Part shown: piece by piece, positions 8,371 through 17,963 of the stretch
How the letters are laid out: each line of letters opens with the position of its first letter
How positions within the stretch are numbered: the stretch's first letter is position 1
Assembly (NCBI RefSeq): GCF_003386865.1
Contig: NZ_QTUA01000001.1
Span: 2,852,001-2,916,000, forward strand
Origin: Calidifontibacter indicus
GTDB taxonomy: Bacteria; Actinomycetota; Actinomycetes; Actinomycetales; Dermatophilaceae
Length of the DNA: 64,000 bases
Direction: 5' to 3'
The notes under the pieces: generated by a model
The model's input: the letters and a program-made list of their open reading frames with translations, nothing else
Database searches by the model: none
What the model was told of the DNA's origin: nothing
Translations under genes and position numbers: made by a program

Positions 8371-9385
8371 TGTCTACCAAAACTCGTTGCAGGGTGCCGA
8401 ACTCCTCGACACATCGTCCCGCCCCTCGGGCCACCGCGCGCAGCGGCTCCTCGGCGATCCGCACCGGCACCCCGAGTTCGTGCCGCAGCCGGGCGTCGAC
8501 GCCCCGCAGCAGTGACCCGCCGCCGGTGAGCATGATGCCGTGGTCGAGCACGTCGCCGGCGAGTTCGGGCGGGCAGACGTCGAGGGTCGCGCGCACCAGT
8601 TCGCAGATCTGCAACAGTGGGGCGTCGATCGCCCGGCGCACCTCCTGGGAGGTGACGGTGACCGTCTTCGGCAGCCCGCTGACCAGGTCGCGTCCGCGCA
8701 CCCGCATCGACAGTTCCTCGCGCAACGGGAAGGCCGACCCGATCTGCACCTTGATGTCCTCGCTGCTGCGCTCCCCCAGCAGCAGTGCGTACTCGTTCTT
8801 CACGAAGGCGACGATCGCCTCGTCGATCTCGTCGCCGCCGACCCGGATCGATCGGGCCTGCACGATGCCGCCGAGGCTGATCACCGCGACGTCGCTGGTG
8901 CCGCCGCCGACGTCGACGACCATGCTCGCGGTGGCCTCCTCGACCGGCAGGTCGGCACCCAGTGCGGCCGCCATCGCCTCCTCGATCACGTAGACCCGGC
9001 GCGCGCCGGCTCGGGTCGCGGCGTCCTCCAGTGCGCGGCGCTCGACCCCGGTCACCTCGCTGGGCACGCACACCACCATGCGGGGTCGCAGCAGCCGGGA
9101 CGGGTGCACCTGGGCGATGAAGTAACGCAGCATCCGCTCGGCGACGTCGGCGTCGTTGATGACACCGTCGCGCAGCGGACGGGTGACGTCGACGTGGCCG
9201 GGTGTGCGGCCGAGCATCTCGCGCGCCTTCGCGCCGGCGGCGATGAGTCGTCCGGTGCCGACCTCGAGCGCGACGGCGGACGGCTCGTCGAGCACGACGC
9301 CGCGTCCGCGCTCGTACACGAGGGTGTTCGCGGTGCCCAGATCGACTGCGAGGTCACGCCCGGTAGGCAGCAGTCGACGGGTCAC
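8357..9385 (-). CDS. mreB: rod shape-determining actin homologue MreB
   Basis: MreB polymerises under the membrane and organises lateral wall synthesis. The 342-residue product shows the actin-family phosphate loops: DLGTANTLVY at the N-terminus, VVDVGGGTSDVAVISLGG in the middle and IMLTGGGSLLRGVD near the C-terminus. The GTG at 9385 gives the normal MreB start just before the first phosphate loop. A -10-like TACGAT lies six bases upstream, so the mRNA may be leaderless. A longer in-frame start at 9475 would cross the divergent marR start and was rejected. The next gene downstream is the aminotransferase, not mreC. Confidence 0.93.
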   Translation of the reverse strand: MTRRLLPTGRDLAVDLGTANTLVYERGRGVVLDEPSAVALEVGTGRLIAAGAKAREMLGRTPGHVDVTRPLRDGVINDADVAERMLRYFIAQVHPSRLLRPRMVVCVPSEVTGVERRALEDAATRAGARRVYVIEEAMAAALGADLPVEEATASMVVDVGGGTSDVAVISLGGIVQARSIRVGGDEIDEAIVAFVKNEYALLLGERSSEDIKVQIGSAFPLREELSMRVRGRDLVSGLPKTVTVTSQEVRRAIDAPLLQICELVRATLDVCPPELAGDVLDHGIMLTGGGSLLRGVDARLRHELGVPVRIAEEPLRAVARGAGRCVEEFGTLQRVLVDSKRY

Positions 9386-9391
9386 CCGGTG

Positions 9392-9397
9392 ATCGTA
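9392..9397 (-). promoter_or_regulatory. -10 hexamer TACGAT of mreB
   Basis: TACGAT fits TANNNT and lies six bases before the mreB GTG, with no Shine-Dalgarno sequence between. It fits a leaderless transcript. Confidence 0.55.
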
Positions 9398-9461
9398 GAT
9401 CAGTTGCCGTCTCCTGGTGGTCGCGACCGTTCCGACCCCTGACGGTGGCACACTGGAGGCA

Positions 9462-10007
9462 ATGAGTCCTTCCAAATCGAAACGTAAGTCGGTCCGTCAG
9501 GAGTACGAGGCCGAGGTCGCCGCATACGTCGAAGCGGGCGGCAACGAGCAGGTGCAGCGGGTCATCACCGCGGTGCAGGGCCTCACCCGCAAACTGTCGC
9601 AGTGGTACGGGTTCGCGCTGTCCGACGTGGGCCTCACCACCGGTGAGTGGTCGGTGCTGTCCAACCTCGCCCTGCGTCCGCGCGACACCACGACCACGCC
9701 GTCACAGCTGGCCGAAGTGGTCGCGGTGGCACCGTCGTCGATGACCCACCGCCTCGACAAGATGGCCGAGCGCGGCCTCATCGATCGCACCCCCGACCCG
9801 AGCAACCGCACCCGCGTGCTGGTCACGCTCACGGCCGCCGGTTGGGAGACCTTCCGACAGGTGGTCCGCGAGAGCGACCTGCTGGAGTCGGATGTGCTGT
9901 CCCGCCTCACCGGCCCGCAGCGCGAGCAGCTTGCGACCCTGCTGGAGAAGGCGATCGCCGGACTCGACGACCTGGCCGCGAGTCGCGACCAGGCGGCCGC
10001 TTCCTAG
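9462..10007 (+). CDS. MarR-family transcriptional regulator
   Basis: The 181-residue product has the MarR winged-helix layout: an N-terminal dimerisation helix, TTGEWSVLSNLALR, the recognition region LAEVVAVAPSSMTHRLDKMAERGLIDR, and the wing PDPSNRTRVLVTLTAAG. It should be a ligand-responsive DNA-binding dimer; the ligand is unknown. It is transcribed away from mreB across 76 bases, so it could regulate itself, mreB or both. The ATG at 9462 is preceded by GGAGG only two bases away and by CACACT seven bases away, so the transcript may be leaderless. Confidence 0.88.
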   Translation: MSPSKSKRKSVRQEYEAEVAAYVEAGGNEQVQRVITAVQGLTRKLSQWYGFALSDVGLTTGEWSVLSNLALRPRDTTTTPSQLAEVVAVAPSSMTHRLDKMAERGLIDRTPDPSNRTRVLVTLTAAGWETFRQVVRESDLLESDVLSRLTGPQREQLATLLEKAIAGLDDLAASRDQAAAS

Positions 10008-10015
10008 CGCGACCA

Positions 10016-10076
10016 TCGCACCGCATCGCCGACGCGCCGCCCGACGAACCGGGGCTCAGCGGCGCCCGCGGTGCGA
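10016..10076. terminator. nested hairpin between marR and ndk
   Basis: TCGCACCGC pairs with GCGGTGCGA, and an inner CGCCGC pairs with GCGGCG. The element fills the gap between two convergent genes. It has no clear T run. Confidence 0.5.
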
Positions 10077-10098
10077 CTATGGCCGGCCGATCAGACGA

Positions 10099-10524
10099 TC
10101 AGCCCGCGAACCAGATGTTGATCTCACGCTCGGCCGACTCCGGCGAGTCGGAGCCGTGCACGATGTTCTGCTGCACCGGCAGGCCCCAGTCGCGGCCGAG
10201 GTCGCCCCGGATGGTGCCCGGCAGCGCCGCGGTCGGGTCGGTCGCGCCGGCCAGGGCGCGGAAGCCCTCGATGCAACGGTGTCCCTCGACGATCGCGAAG
10301 ACCGCGGGGCCGCTGCTCATGAAGTCGACCAGCGGCTCGTAGAAGGGCTTGCCCTCGTGCTCGGCGTAGTGCTTCGCGAGGCGCTCACGGTCGGGGCTGA
10401 TGACCTGCAACTCGGCCAGCGTGTAGCCCTTGGCTTCGATGCGGCGCAGCACCTCCCCGGTGAGTCCACGGGAGTAGCCGTCGGGCTTGACGATGACCAG
10501 GGTCCGTTCGATCTGCGCGCTCAC
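10099..10524 (-). CDS. ndk: nucleoside-diphosphate kinase
   Basis: Ndk transfers the gamma phosphate from ATP to other nucleoside diphosphates through a phosphohistidine. The 141-residue length is standard. The N-terminal TLVIVKPDGYSRG binding motif and the active-site NIVHGSDS with His123 are intact. The GTG start has no ribosome site but follows TAGGCT by seven bases, so translation of a leaderless mRNA is likely. It is convergent with marR. Confidence 0.96.
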   Translation of the reverse strand: MSAQIERTLVIVKPDGYSRGLTGEVLRRIEAKGYTLAELQVISPDRERLAKHYAEHEGKPFYEPLVDFMSSGPAVFAIVEGHRCIEGFRALAGATDPTAALPGTIRGDLGRDWGLPVQQNIVHGSDSPESAEREINIWFAG

Positions 10525-10531
10525 GATGCAG

Positions 10532-10537
10532 AGCCTA
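10532..10537 (-). promoter_or_regulatory. -10 hexamer TAGGCT of ndk
   Basis: TAGGCT ends seven bases before the GTG of ndk, and no Shine-Dalgarno sequence is present. It fits a leaderless promoter. Confidence 0.6.
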
Positions 10538-10619
10538 GGCCACCGCCCCCAACGCTAACACCGCCCCCAACGCAAACGCTGCGGGGTGTGCGTGCGGGGT
10601 GTGAGTGGGCTGGGTACGG

Positions 10620-11459
10620 CTAGGCGGTGGGTGCCCCGCTGTCGATGACACCGAAGCCGAGCAGCGCGAACAGGATCACCGCGAGCGCGATCCGGTAGAA
10701 CACGAACGGCTTGAAGTCGTGGGTCGAGATGTAGCGCATCAGCCAGGCGATGACCGCGTAGCCGACGATGCCCGCCAACACGGTGGCGATGACGATCGGC
10801 GTCCAGCCGTCCGGGTTGGGTTTGCCGGCGATGTCGAGCAGTTCGAAGAAACCGGACGCGAGCACGGCCGGCACGGCCAGCAGGAAGGAGTAGCGGGCGG
10901 CGTCCTCACGGCGGTATCCCATGAACAGACCACCGGCGATGGTGCCGCCGGAGCGGGAGACACCCGGGATGAGCGCGCAGGCCTGGAACAGACCGAACTT
11001 CACGCCGTCGGCCGCGTTCAGATCGTTGAGCGTCTTGCGCTGACTGGCGGTCGAGTCGGCGACCGCGATGATCAGTGCGAACACCAGCAACATCGTCGCG
11101 GTGACCCACAGGTTGCGCACCGGACCGTGGATCGCGTCCTTCAGCACCACGCCGAGCACGCCGATCGGGATGGTGCCGATGATCACCCACCAGCCCATCC
11201 TGGCGTCGGGGTCGCTGCGCGGCACCTTGCCGACGAGCGACAGCGCCCACGCCTTGACGATGCGGACGATGTCGCGCCAGAAGTAGACGAGCACCGCGGT
11301 CTCGGTGCCGAGCTGGGTGACCGCGGTGAACGCGGCGCCGCCGCCGTCGTTGTCGAAGAACAGTCGGCTGACGATGAGTTGGTGGGCCGATGACGAGATC
11401 GGCAGGAACTCGGTCAGGCCCTGCACGAGGCCGAGCACGACGGCTTGGAAGAAGTTCAC
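10620..11459 (-). CDS. uppP: undecaprenyl-diphosphatase (UppP/BacA)
   Basis: This membrane phosphatase recycles undecaprenyl pyrophosphate, the lipid carrier for wall precursors. The 279-residue product has about eight transmembrane segments. The two active-site motifs are present: LTEFLPISSSAHQLI near residues 15-29 and PGVSRSGGTI in the C-terminal half. The GTG start overlaps the stop of the DUF4233 gene by four bases, placing it at the end of the ileS-GNAT-folC-DUF4233-uppP run. Over-expression of this family confers bacitracin resistance in other bacteria. Confidence 0.94.
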   Translation of the reverse strand: MNFFQAVVLGLVQGLTEFLPISSSAHQLIVSRLFFDNDGGGAAFTAVTQLGTETAVLVYFWRDIVRIVKAWALSLVGKVPRSDPDARMGWWVIIGTIPIGVLGVVLKDAIHGPVRNLWVTATMLLVFALIIAVADSTASQRKTLNDLNAADGVKFGLFQACALIPGVSRSGGTIAGGLFMGYRREDAARYSFLLAVPAVLASGFFELLDIAGKPNPDGWTPIVIATVLAGIVGYAVIAWLMRYISTHDFKPFVFYRIALAVILFALLGFGVIDSGAPTA

Positions 11460-11842
11460 TGGGCGGCTCCGGAGAATTCGCGGGTCAGTCGGTCCATCTT
11501 GGCGCCCTGCACGAGGGCGGTGATCCACAGCGCGCCGAACACCAAACCGACGAAGAACATCATCGGCACGATGAATGTCGCTGCGAGAGTGGCGATCTGG
11601 ATCGCCCAGCCGAGAGTGACGCCCCATGGTCGGCGCATCGCTCCAGCCGCGACGATACACAGCAGCGCCAGCACGCACCCGACCACCAGGTAGGCGGTGT
11701 GCGAGGAGTCGTCCTTCGCCTTGGCGATCGCGAAGGCGACCAGGGCACCGAAGAACACCACCAGCGACTGCGAACCGACGACGATCGCGGCGAAGCGCCG
11801 GGTCATCTTCTCCCCGACGCCGTAGTAGATGAGGTCTTTCAC
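11456..11842 (-). CDS. DUF4233 membrane protein
   Basis: This small hydrophobic protein of up to 128 residues has three or four predicted transmembrane helices and belongs to DUF4233, a family usually found directly downstream of folC in actinobacteria. Its function is unknown. The GTG start overlaps the folC stop as GTGA. An ATG at 11806, giving MTRRFAAIVV, has a better ribosome site (GGGGAG) and may be the true start. The stop overlaps the uppP start, so the three genes appear translationally coupled. Confidence 0.8.
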   Translation of the reverse strand: MKDLIYYGVGEKMTRRFAAIVVGSQSLVVFFGALVAFAIAKAKDDSSHTAYLVVGCVLALLCIVAAGAMRRPWGVTLGWAIQIATLAATFIVPMMFFVGLVFGALWITALVQGAKMDRLTREFSGAAQ

Positions 11843-13230
11843 GTGGTCGTCACCCCGAGTGCTGCGCGGACGTCGGCCGCGGTGACGACCGATCCGGTGG
11901 CGAGCACGCCGCCGCCGACGCCACCCTGCTCGTCGGCCAGTGCGGCGGCCTTGTCGATGGCCTCCACGAGGTGCGGCTCGACGTGCACCCGGTCGGCCCC
12001 GAACACCTCGGTGGCGAGTTCGCCGAGCTCGCCCACGCTCATCGAGCGCGGCGAGGAGTTGCGGGTGATCACGACCTCGTCGAGCACCGGCTCGAGCGCC
12101 TCGAGCATTGACTCGGCGTCCTTGTCGCCCATGATCGCGATGAGGCCGATGAGTCGGGTGAAGGTGAACGAGTCGTTGAGCGCCGCGCGCAGCGCTTCCA
12201 CTCCGCCCGCGTTGTGTGCCGCGTCGACGACGACCGTGGGCGAGCGCCGCACGATCTCCAGCCGTCCGGGCGAGGTCACCTCAGCGAGCGCCGTCTGCAG
12301 CACGTCCCGGTCGAGCGGCTGCTCGCCACCGCCGACGAACGCCTCGACGGCGGCGATCGCCATCGCGGCGTTGTGCGCCTGGTGCTCACCGAACAGCGGC
12401 AGGAACAGGTCGGCGTACTCCCCCGTCAACCCGCGGACGGTGATCTGCTGGCCGCCGACCGCGGTGTCGCGCTCGGTGACCCCGAAGGCGTCGTCCTCGC
12501 GTTCGAGTCGGGCGCCGACCTCCTGCGCGTGCAGGCGCAGGATCTCGTCGGCCTCGGGCACCTGGCGTCCGACGATCGCGATCGCGTCGGGCTTGATGAT
12601 GCCGCGCTTCTCACCGGCGATGTCCTCGACCGTGTTGCCGAGCAGACGTTGGTGGTCGATCGAGATGGGCGTCACGACGGCCACCTTGCCGTCGGCGACG
12701 TTGGTGGCGTCCCACACCCCGCCGAGGCCGACCTCGACGATCGCGACGTCGACCGGCGCGTCGGAGAACGCGGCGTAGGCCAGCACGACCATCACCTCGA
12801 AGTAGGTCATCCGCGGGCCGCCCTCGGCCTGCGAACGCTGGTCGACCATCTCGATGAAGGGCAGCACGTCGTCGTAGACGTCGATCAGCCTCTCGGGTTC
12901 GATCGGGTTGCCGTTCAACGAGATCCGCTCGCGCATATCGTGCAGGTGCGGGGAGGTGAACCGCCCGGTCGACAGTCCCATCTCGCGCAGGATGCGCTCG
13001 ATGATGCGGGTGGTGGTGGTCTTGCCGTTGGTGCCGGTGAGGTGGATCAACGGGAAGTTGTGCTGCGGGTCGCCCAGCAGACTCATGCACTCGGCCACCC
13101 GGTCGAGCGAGGGCTCGGGGTTGTTCTCGGGAGTGCGGGCGAGGATCTCGGCCTCGATCTCGCGCACCCGGCGGTGCACCTCGAGCTTGCGAGCGGCCTC
13201 CACCTGGGCGGCGTCCGGACGGGGGCTCAT
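11839..13230 (-). CDS. folC: folylpolyglutamate synthase / dihydrofolate synthase
   Basis: FolC adds glutamate to dihydropteroate or to folates, using ATP. The 463-residue product has the Mur-ligase layout: the P-loop LTGTNGKTTTTR near residues 64-75, the folate-binding EVGLGGVWDATN, the SIDH motif (PISIDHQRLLG) and the C-terminal VVDAAHNAGG. It lies between the GNAT and DUF4233 genes with four-base overlaps on both sides. Whether it has both activities cannot be told from sequence. Confidence 0.94.
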   Translation of the reverse strand: MSPRPDAAQVEAARKLEVHRRVREIEAEILARTPENNPEPSLDRVAECMSLLGDPQHNFPLIHLTGTNGKTTTTRIIERILREMGLSTGRFTSPHLHDMRERISLNGNPIEPERLIDVYDDVLPFIEMVDQRSQAEGGPRMTYFEVMVVLAYAAFSDAPVDVAIVEVGLGGVWDATNVADGKVAVVTPISIDHQRLLGNTVEDIAGEKRGIIKPDAIAIVGRQVPEADEILRLHAQEVGARLEREDDAFGVTERDTAVGGQQITVRGLTGEYADLFLPLFGEHQAHNAAMAIAAVEAFVGGGEQPLDRDVLQTALAEVTSPGRLEIVRRSPTVVVDAAHNAGGVEALRAALNDSFTFTRLIGLIAIMGDKDAESMLEALEPVLDEVVITRNSSPRSMSVGELGELATEVFGADRVHVEPHLVEAIDKAAALADEQGGVGGGVLATGSVVTAADVRAALGVTTT

Positions 13231-13748
13231 GCCTTCTCCTCCTGCTGCGGCTCATCGCGCAGCGGCTTGCGGATCCAGACCGAGTCGGGCATGCCCGACC
13301 CGCCGTGCTCCCGGTCGTATTCGATGAAACCGTGCCGGCGGTAGAACTCCCCGGCGTGGTCGTTGCCGACCAGGTAGGACAACCGCACGTCGGCGAACTC
13401 CTCGGCGTGGGCCCGGTTGATGGCTGCGGTGAGCAACCGGTGGCCGAGACCCTGCCCGTGGAACTCAGGCAGCACGTACAGCTTCCAGATCATGAAGTGG
13501 CCGTCCTGCGGCGAGAACGAGACCATCCCGACGACCGCACCGTCGACCTCGGTGACCAGCACCCGACCCGCCCGGATCGCGGGGATGGTCGCTTCCTCGG
13601 TCCACCACTTCGCCAGGCCCATCGCCACGTAGTCCTTGCCGGCGATCGGCGCGTAGGTGGCAGGCCACGTGCGCCGCCCGACCTCGAGCACCGCGTGCAG
13701 GTCGTCGCCGGTCGCTTGGCGCAGCACCACCGTCGGCGAACCCGTCAT
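13227..13748 (-). CDS. GNAT-family N-acetyltransferase
   Basis: The 173-residue product has the acetyl-CoA-binding motif A as [24 protein letters not shown] and the C-terminal [13 protein letters not shown] strand-helix typical of GNAT enzymes. The substrate is unknown. The ATG overlaps the ileS stop as ATGA, and the stop overlaps the folC start, so it is translated from the ileS-folC message. Confidence 0.86.
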   Translation of the reverse strand: MTGSPTVVLRQATGDDLHAVLEVGRRTWPATYAPIAGKDYVAMGLAKWWTEEATIPAIRAGRVLVTEVDGAVVGMVSFSPQDGHFMIWKLYVLPEFHGQGLGHRLLTAAINRAHAEEFADVRLSYLVGNDHAGEFYRRHGFIEYDREHGGSGMPDSVWIRKPLRDEPQQEEKA

Positions 13749-16700
13749 CGCGGCTCCACCTTCTTCAGCGCGACATTCGCACTCAGCCCGTCGGAGAGCG
13801 TCATCGGGGTCGCACCCGGCAACACCTGGTCGCCACCGGCGGCACCGAGTTGCACCGCGAGCGTCTCGCCCATGATCAAGCCCTGGTGCTCCAGCACCGC
13901 CTGCCAAACCGGTTCGTCCCCGACGATCGCGACGCTGATCCGGTCGCTCACGTCGAGCGCGGCGTCGCGGCGCGCCTGCTGGATGCCGCGGATGACGTCG
14001 CGGGCGACGCCCTCTGCGCGCAGCGCGTCGGTCACCTCGGTGTCGAGCACGACGAACCCGCCACCGGGCAGCTTCGCCGGTGCGGTCGATCCCGACTCCC
14101 CTTGCGCGACAACGGTTTCGAGCGTGTACTCGCCCTCGACGAGGGCGAGTCCGCCACTGGTGACAGTGCCGTCGTCGGCCACCGACCAGTCGCCCGACTT
14201 GCTGCCCTTGATCGCGAGCTGCACGTCCTTGCCGAGCCGCGGACCGGCCGCACGCGCGTTGACGGTGAGCCGGCGGGTGAGACCGAAGTCTTCCTCCGCG
14301 GCCGACGCGAGGTCGACGAGGTCGACCTTCTTGACGTTGACCTCATCGGCGATCAGGTCGGCGAACGGCTGCACCGCGGCGGCGTCCGGCACGACCACGG
14401 TGAGTCCGCCGAGCGGCAGACGCACCCGCAGTCCCTCGGCCTTGCGCAGACTCGAGGTCGTTGAGCAGACCGCGCGCACGCGGTCCATCGCGGTGACCAG
14501 CGCGTCGTCGGCCGGCAGGTCGTCGGCGACCGGGTAGTCGGCGAGGTGCACCGAACGTCCGCCGGTCAGGCCGCGCCAGACCTGCTCGGCCGTGAAGGGA
14601 AGCAGCGGCGCCGCGACCCGGGTGAGGGTCTCCAACACCGTGTAGAGCGTGTCGAAGGCCTCGGTGTCGGCACCGTTGTCGCCGTCCTTGCCCACCGACC
14701 AGAACCGGTCGCGGGAGCGACGGATGTACCAGTTGGTGAGCACGTCGGCGAAGCCGGCGGTGGCCTCGCACGCGCTCGCCACGTCGTATTCGTCGAGGTA
14801 GGCGGTGACCTGCGTGACCAGGTCACGGGTCTTGGCCAGCAGATACCGGTCGAGCACGTTCTGTGACGCGGTCGACCACTTCGCCTCGTAACCGGCCGCG
14901 TTCGCGTACAGGCTGAAGAAGTACCAACTGCTCCACAGCGGCAGCATCACCTGACGCACGCCGCCGCGGATGCCTTCCTCGGAAACGATGAGGTTGCCGC
15001 CGCGCAGAATCGACGACGACATGAGGAACCACCGCATCGCGTCCGCACCGTCGCGGTCGAAGACCTCGTTGACGTCGGGGTAGTTGCGCAGCGACTTGCT
15101 CATCTTCTGCCCGTCGGAGCCGAGCACGATGCCGTGGCAGATGACGTTCTCGAAGGCGGGACGGTCGAACAGCGCGCTGGCCAGCACGTGCAGCGTGTAG
15201 AACCAGCCGCGGGTCTGACCGATGTACTCGACGATGAAGTCGGCCGGGTAGTGGTGCTCGAACCACTGCGCGTTCTCGAACGGGTAGTGCACCTGGCCGT
15301 ACGGCATCGAGCCGGAGTCGAACCAGACGTCCATGACGTCCTCGACGCGGCGCATCGTCGACTTGCCGGTGGGGTCGTCGGGGTTGGGCCGGGTGAGCTC
15401 GTCGATGTACGGACGGTGCAGGTCGGGTTCGCCGTCGGCGTTGGTCGGCACCCGGCCGAAGTCGCGCTCCAACTCGGCGAACGAGCCGTAGACGTCGATC
15501 CGCGGGTACTGCGGGTCGTCGGACTTCCAGATCGGGATCGGGCTGCCCCAGAAGCGGTTTCGCGAGATCGACCAGTCGCGGGCGTTCTCCAACCACTTGC
15601 CGAACTGGCCGTCCTTGACGTTGCCCGGCACCCAGTTGATCTGCTGGTTGTTCGCCAGCATCTTGTCCTTGAACTCGGTGACCGAGACGAACCACGACGA
15701 GACCGCCATGTAGATCAGCGGGTTACGGCAGCGCCAGCAGTGCGGGTAGCTGTGGTCGTAGGTCTCTCGACGCAGCAGGACGGTGCCGGGGCTGACCGAG
15801 CCGCTCGCGCCCTCGCCCCGCGTGGCCGCCTTGAGGTGGTCGATGATGTGCGGGTTGGCATCGAAGACCTGCATGCCTTCGTATTCGCCCACCGGGTAGG
15901 TGAACCGGCCGTTCGGGCCGACCGGGATCACCGGGGCCATGCCCTCGCGGTCGGTGACCATCATGTCGTCCTCACCGAAGGCGCCGGCGCTGTGCACCAG
16001 CCCGGTGCCATCGGTGGTGGTGACGAAGTCGGCCTCGACGACCCGGAAGGAGTTCTCGTGGCCGAGGTAGTAGGAGAACGGCGGCGTGTAGGTGGCGCCG
16101 AACATCTCGCGGCCCTTCAGCCGGCGCACCACCTTGTCCGACCAGTCGGCCTTGGCGTCACCGAAGAGTTCCTTGGCGTACGCCTGCACCCGCGGCTCGG
16201 CGATCACGTAGCGCTCGGTGCTGCCGGTGACATCCGACTCCACGACGACGTAATCGATGTCGGGGTGCACCATCACCGCGAGGTTGCTCGGCAGCGTCCA
16301 CGGCGTCGTGGTCCAGATCAGGAAGAGCGCACCTTCGAGTTCACCACTGTCGCAACGGAACCCGACGGTCACAGCCGGGTCTTGCCGCATCTGGTAGACG
16401 TCGTCGTCCATCCGCAGCTCGTGGTTCGACAGCGGGGTCTCGTCGTTCCAGCAGTACGGCAGCACCCGGAAGCCCTGGTAGGCCAAGCCCTTGTCGTAGA
16501 GCTGCTTGAAGACCCACAGCACCGACTCCATGAAGGTCGCGTTGAGGGTCTTGTAGTCGTTCTCGAAGTCGACCCAGCGACCCATCCGGTTGACGTAGGC
16601 CTCCCATTCGCCGGTGTACTTCAGCACCGACGCGCGGGCGGCCGCGTTGAACTTGTCGATCCCCATCTCGAGGATCTCGTCCTTGGTCTTCAGCCCGAGT

Positions 16701-17050
16701 TGGCGCATCGCCTCGAGCTCGGCGGGCAGGCCGTGGGTGTCCCAACCGAAGCGGCGCTCGACCTTCTTGCCGCGCATCGTTTGGAACCGCGGCACGATGT
16801 CCTTGACGTAGCCGGTGAGCAGGTGGCCGTAGTGCGGCAGACCGTTCGCGAACGGCGGACCGTCGTAGAACACGAACTCGTTGGCCCCGTCGACGCCCGC
16901 GTCACGCTGGGCGACGGACGCACGGAAGGTGCCGTCGGCGTCCCAGTAACGCAGCACCGCCTGCTCGATCGCCGGAAAGTTCGGGGTCGACGAGACGCCG
17001 GCAGCCTGCTGCTCGGCGGGTGCGGTGAGATCAACCTTGGGGTAGGTCAT
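13745..17050 (-). CDS. ileS: isoleucyl-tRNA synthetase
   Basis: This class I synthetase charges tRNA-Ile and edits misactivated valine. The 1101-residue product carries the HIGH motif as HYGH at 73-76, KMSKS from residue 649, a large CP1 editing insertion between them, and a C-terminal anticodon-binding region. An internal CWRC pair ([11 protein letters not shown]) is also present. The leader holds a complete T-box, so expression should respond to uncharged tRNA-Ile. It heads a run of overlapping genes: ileS, GNAT, folC, DUF4233 and uppP. Confidence 0.96.
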   Translation of the reverse strand: MTYPKVDLTAPAEQQAAGVSSTPNFPAIEQAVLRYWDADGTFRASVAQRDAGVDGANEFVFYDGPPFANGLPHYGHLLTGYVKDIVPRFQTMRGKKVERRFGWDTHGLPAELEAMRQLGLKTKDEILEMGIDKFNAAARASVLKYTGEWEAYVNRMGRWVDFENDYKTLNATFMESVLWVFKQLYDKGLAYQGFRVLPYCWNDETPLSNHELRMDDDVYQMRQDPAVTVGFRCDSGELEGALFLIWTTTPWTLPSNLAVMVHPDIDYVVVESDVTGSTERYVIAEPRVQAYAKELFGDAKADWSDKVVRRLKGREMFGATYTPPFSYYLGHENSFRVVEADFVTTTDGTGLVHSAGAFGEDDMMVTDREGMAPVIPVGPNGRFTYPVGEYEGMQVFDANPHIIDHLKAATRGEGASGSVSPGTVLLRRETYDHSYPHCWRCRNPLIYMAVSSWFVSVTEFKDKMLANNQQINWVPGNVKDGQFGKWLENARDWSISRNRFWGSPIPIWKSDDPQYPRIDVYGSFAELERDFGRVPTNADGEPDLHRPYIDELTRPNPDDPTGKSTMRRVEDVMDVWFDSGSMPYGQVHYPFENAQWFEHHYPADFIVEYIGQTRGWFYTLHVLASALFDRPAFENVICHGIVLGSDGQKMSKSLRNYPDVNEVFDRDGADAMRWFLMSSSILRGGNLIVSEEGIRGGVRQVMLPLWSSWYFFSLYANAAGYEAKWSTASQNVLDRYLLAKTRDLVTQVTAYLDEYDVASACEATAGFADVLTNWYIRRSRDRFWSVGKDGDNGADTEAFDTLYTVLETLTRVAAPLLPFTAEQVWRGLTGGRSVHLADYPVADDLPADDALVTAMDRVRAVCSTTSSLRKAEGLRVRLPLGGLTVVVPDAAAVQPFADLIADEVNVKKVDLVDLASAAEEDFGLTRRLTVNARAAGPRLGKDVQLAIKGSKSGDWSVADDGTVTSGGLALVEGEYTLETVVAQGESGSTAPAKLPGGGFVVLDTEVTDALRAEGVARDVIRGIQQARRDAALDVSDRISVAIVGDEPVWQAVLEHQGLIMGETLAVQLGAAGGDQVLPGATPMTLSDGLSANVALKKVEPR

Positions 17051-17084
17051 CGCGGCTTCCTTCGCGGGTCGTTCGTCCGTCGGG

Positions 17085-17225
17085 TTCGAGGACGACGACG
17101 CCGGACTTCCGACGGCACCGCGGTACCACCTCGCTTGCCCCGCCCTTCGGTGCGAAGGGTGTGGCCGCTCGATCGTGAGCTGTGACGGGCTCGTCCCGTC
17201 CGGTTCTACTGGGCGGCGGTGACCG
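17085..17225 (-). promoter_or_regulatory. T-box leader of ileS (translational type, short stem I)
   Basis: The minus strand holds AGGTGGTACCGCGG at 17131-17118, the invariant T-box sequence. Its TGGT can pair with the ACCA end of uncharged tRNA. Upstream, CCGC ... AGTA and ATC ... GCGG can form an unusually short stem I, with ATC (Ile) at 17173-17171 as candidate specifier codon. There is no terminator U run before ileS, so control is probably at the ribosome site GAAGGAAG. Confidence 0.88.
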
Positions 17226-17401
17226 CTGTTCTTCCGGAAGCTCGCCGCTGATGACGGCTCAGACGCTGTGTGTTCAGTCTACGCGGCTGCCGCGGCTGCC
17301 CGGCAACCGCATTGCGACGGGCGGTATCAGCGAGGGTCCGGGCGGCTCCCCTACATGAGGCGCACCCAGCCACCTCGCAGCCGTCCACGGAAGGAACCGT
17401 C

Positions 17402-17893
17402 ATGCAGACATCCGCCACCCGTCGTATCGTCCCGTTGCTCCTCGCGCCAATGCTGTTGAGCCTCGGGCTCATCGGTGTCGGTTTCGGTGCGGCACCGCCG
17501 GCGCACGCCGGTCTGTGCACCACCAGCCCGCTCGACGGCACCTGGTACAACAGCGACTCGGCGACGCAATCGATCACGAGAACCCGCGTCTACTGCGGCG
17601 ACGACACCCAGACGGTCTGCAACGGCAACATCTGCTCGACGACGTACGGCGTCGCCCGGTACGTGCAACTGTGGGGCAAGTGCTATCCGACCGACTGTGC
17701 CTGGGGTTCACGCAAGTTGACCCTGCGCAGCGACGGCTGGTCGACGGCTTTCTACGACCAGGGCTTCGCCACCCGCACGGTGTGGGTGCGCACCGAGAGC
17801 TGGTACGGACGCACCTACCTGCGGGTATCGATCTGGAACGACTACCGCGACTCGCGCACCGACAAGTGGACCACCGACTGGTTCCTGCGGTAG
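17402..17893 (+). CDS. small secreted protein of unknown function
   Basis: The product is 163 residues with a clear signal peptide (RR start, Leu-rich core, cleavage near AHA|GLC), leaving a mature domain of about 130 residues. It is rich in Trp and Tyr and has four or five cysteines. Visible features are an N-terminal GTWYNSDSATQSITRT and a central WGKCYPTDCAWG. Similar short domains occur in uncharacterised secreted actinobacterial proteins, as far as I can recall. A GGAAGGA ribosome site supports the ATG at 17402. It converges on the immunity-like gene across a strong terminator. Confidence 0.72.
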   Translation: MQTSATRRIVPLLLAPMLLSLGLIGVGFGAAPPAHAGLCTTSPLDGTWYNSDSATQSITRTRVYCGDDTQTVCNGNICSTTYGVARYVQLWGKCYPTDCAWGSRKLTLRSDGWSTAFYDQGFATRTVWVRTESWYGRTYLRVSIWNDYRDSRTDKWTTDWFLR

Positions 17894-17909
17894 GCGTGCG
17901 GTCGCAGCT

Positions 17910-17957
17910 CACGAAGACCGCCGCCACGCTCGTGCGCGGCGGCGGTCTTTCTTCGTG
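17910..17957. terminator. bidirectional terminator
   Basis: AAGACCGCCGCC pairs with GGCGGCGGTCTT across a 12-base loop, followed by TTCTT. It lies between the convergent secreted-protein and Tdi1-like genes. Confidence 0.85.
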
Positions 17958-17963
17958 CTCGTG

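Noticed and set aside
15134-17185. A 683-codon plus-strand open frame opposite ileS
   Set aside because: It is a shadow of ileS and would run through the T-box leader.
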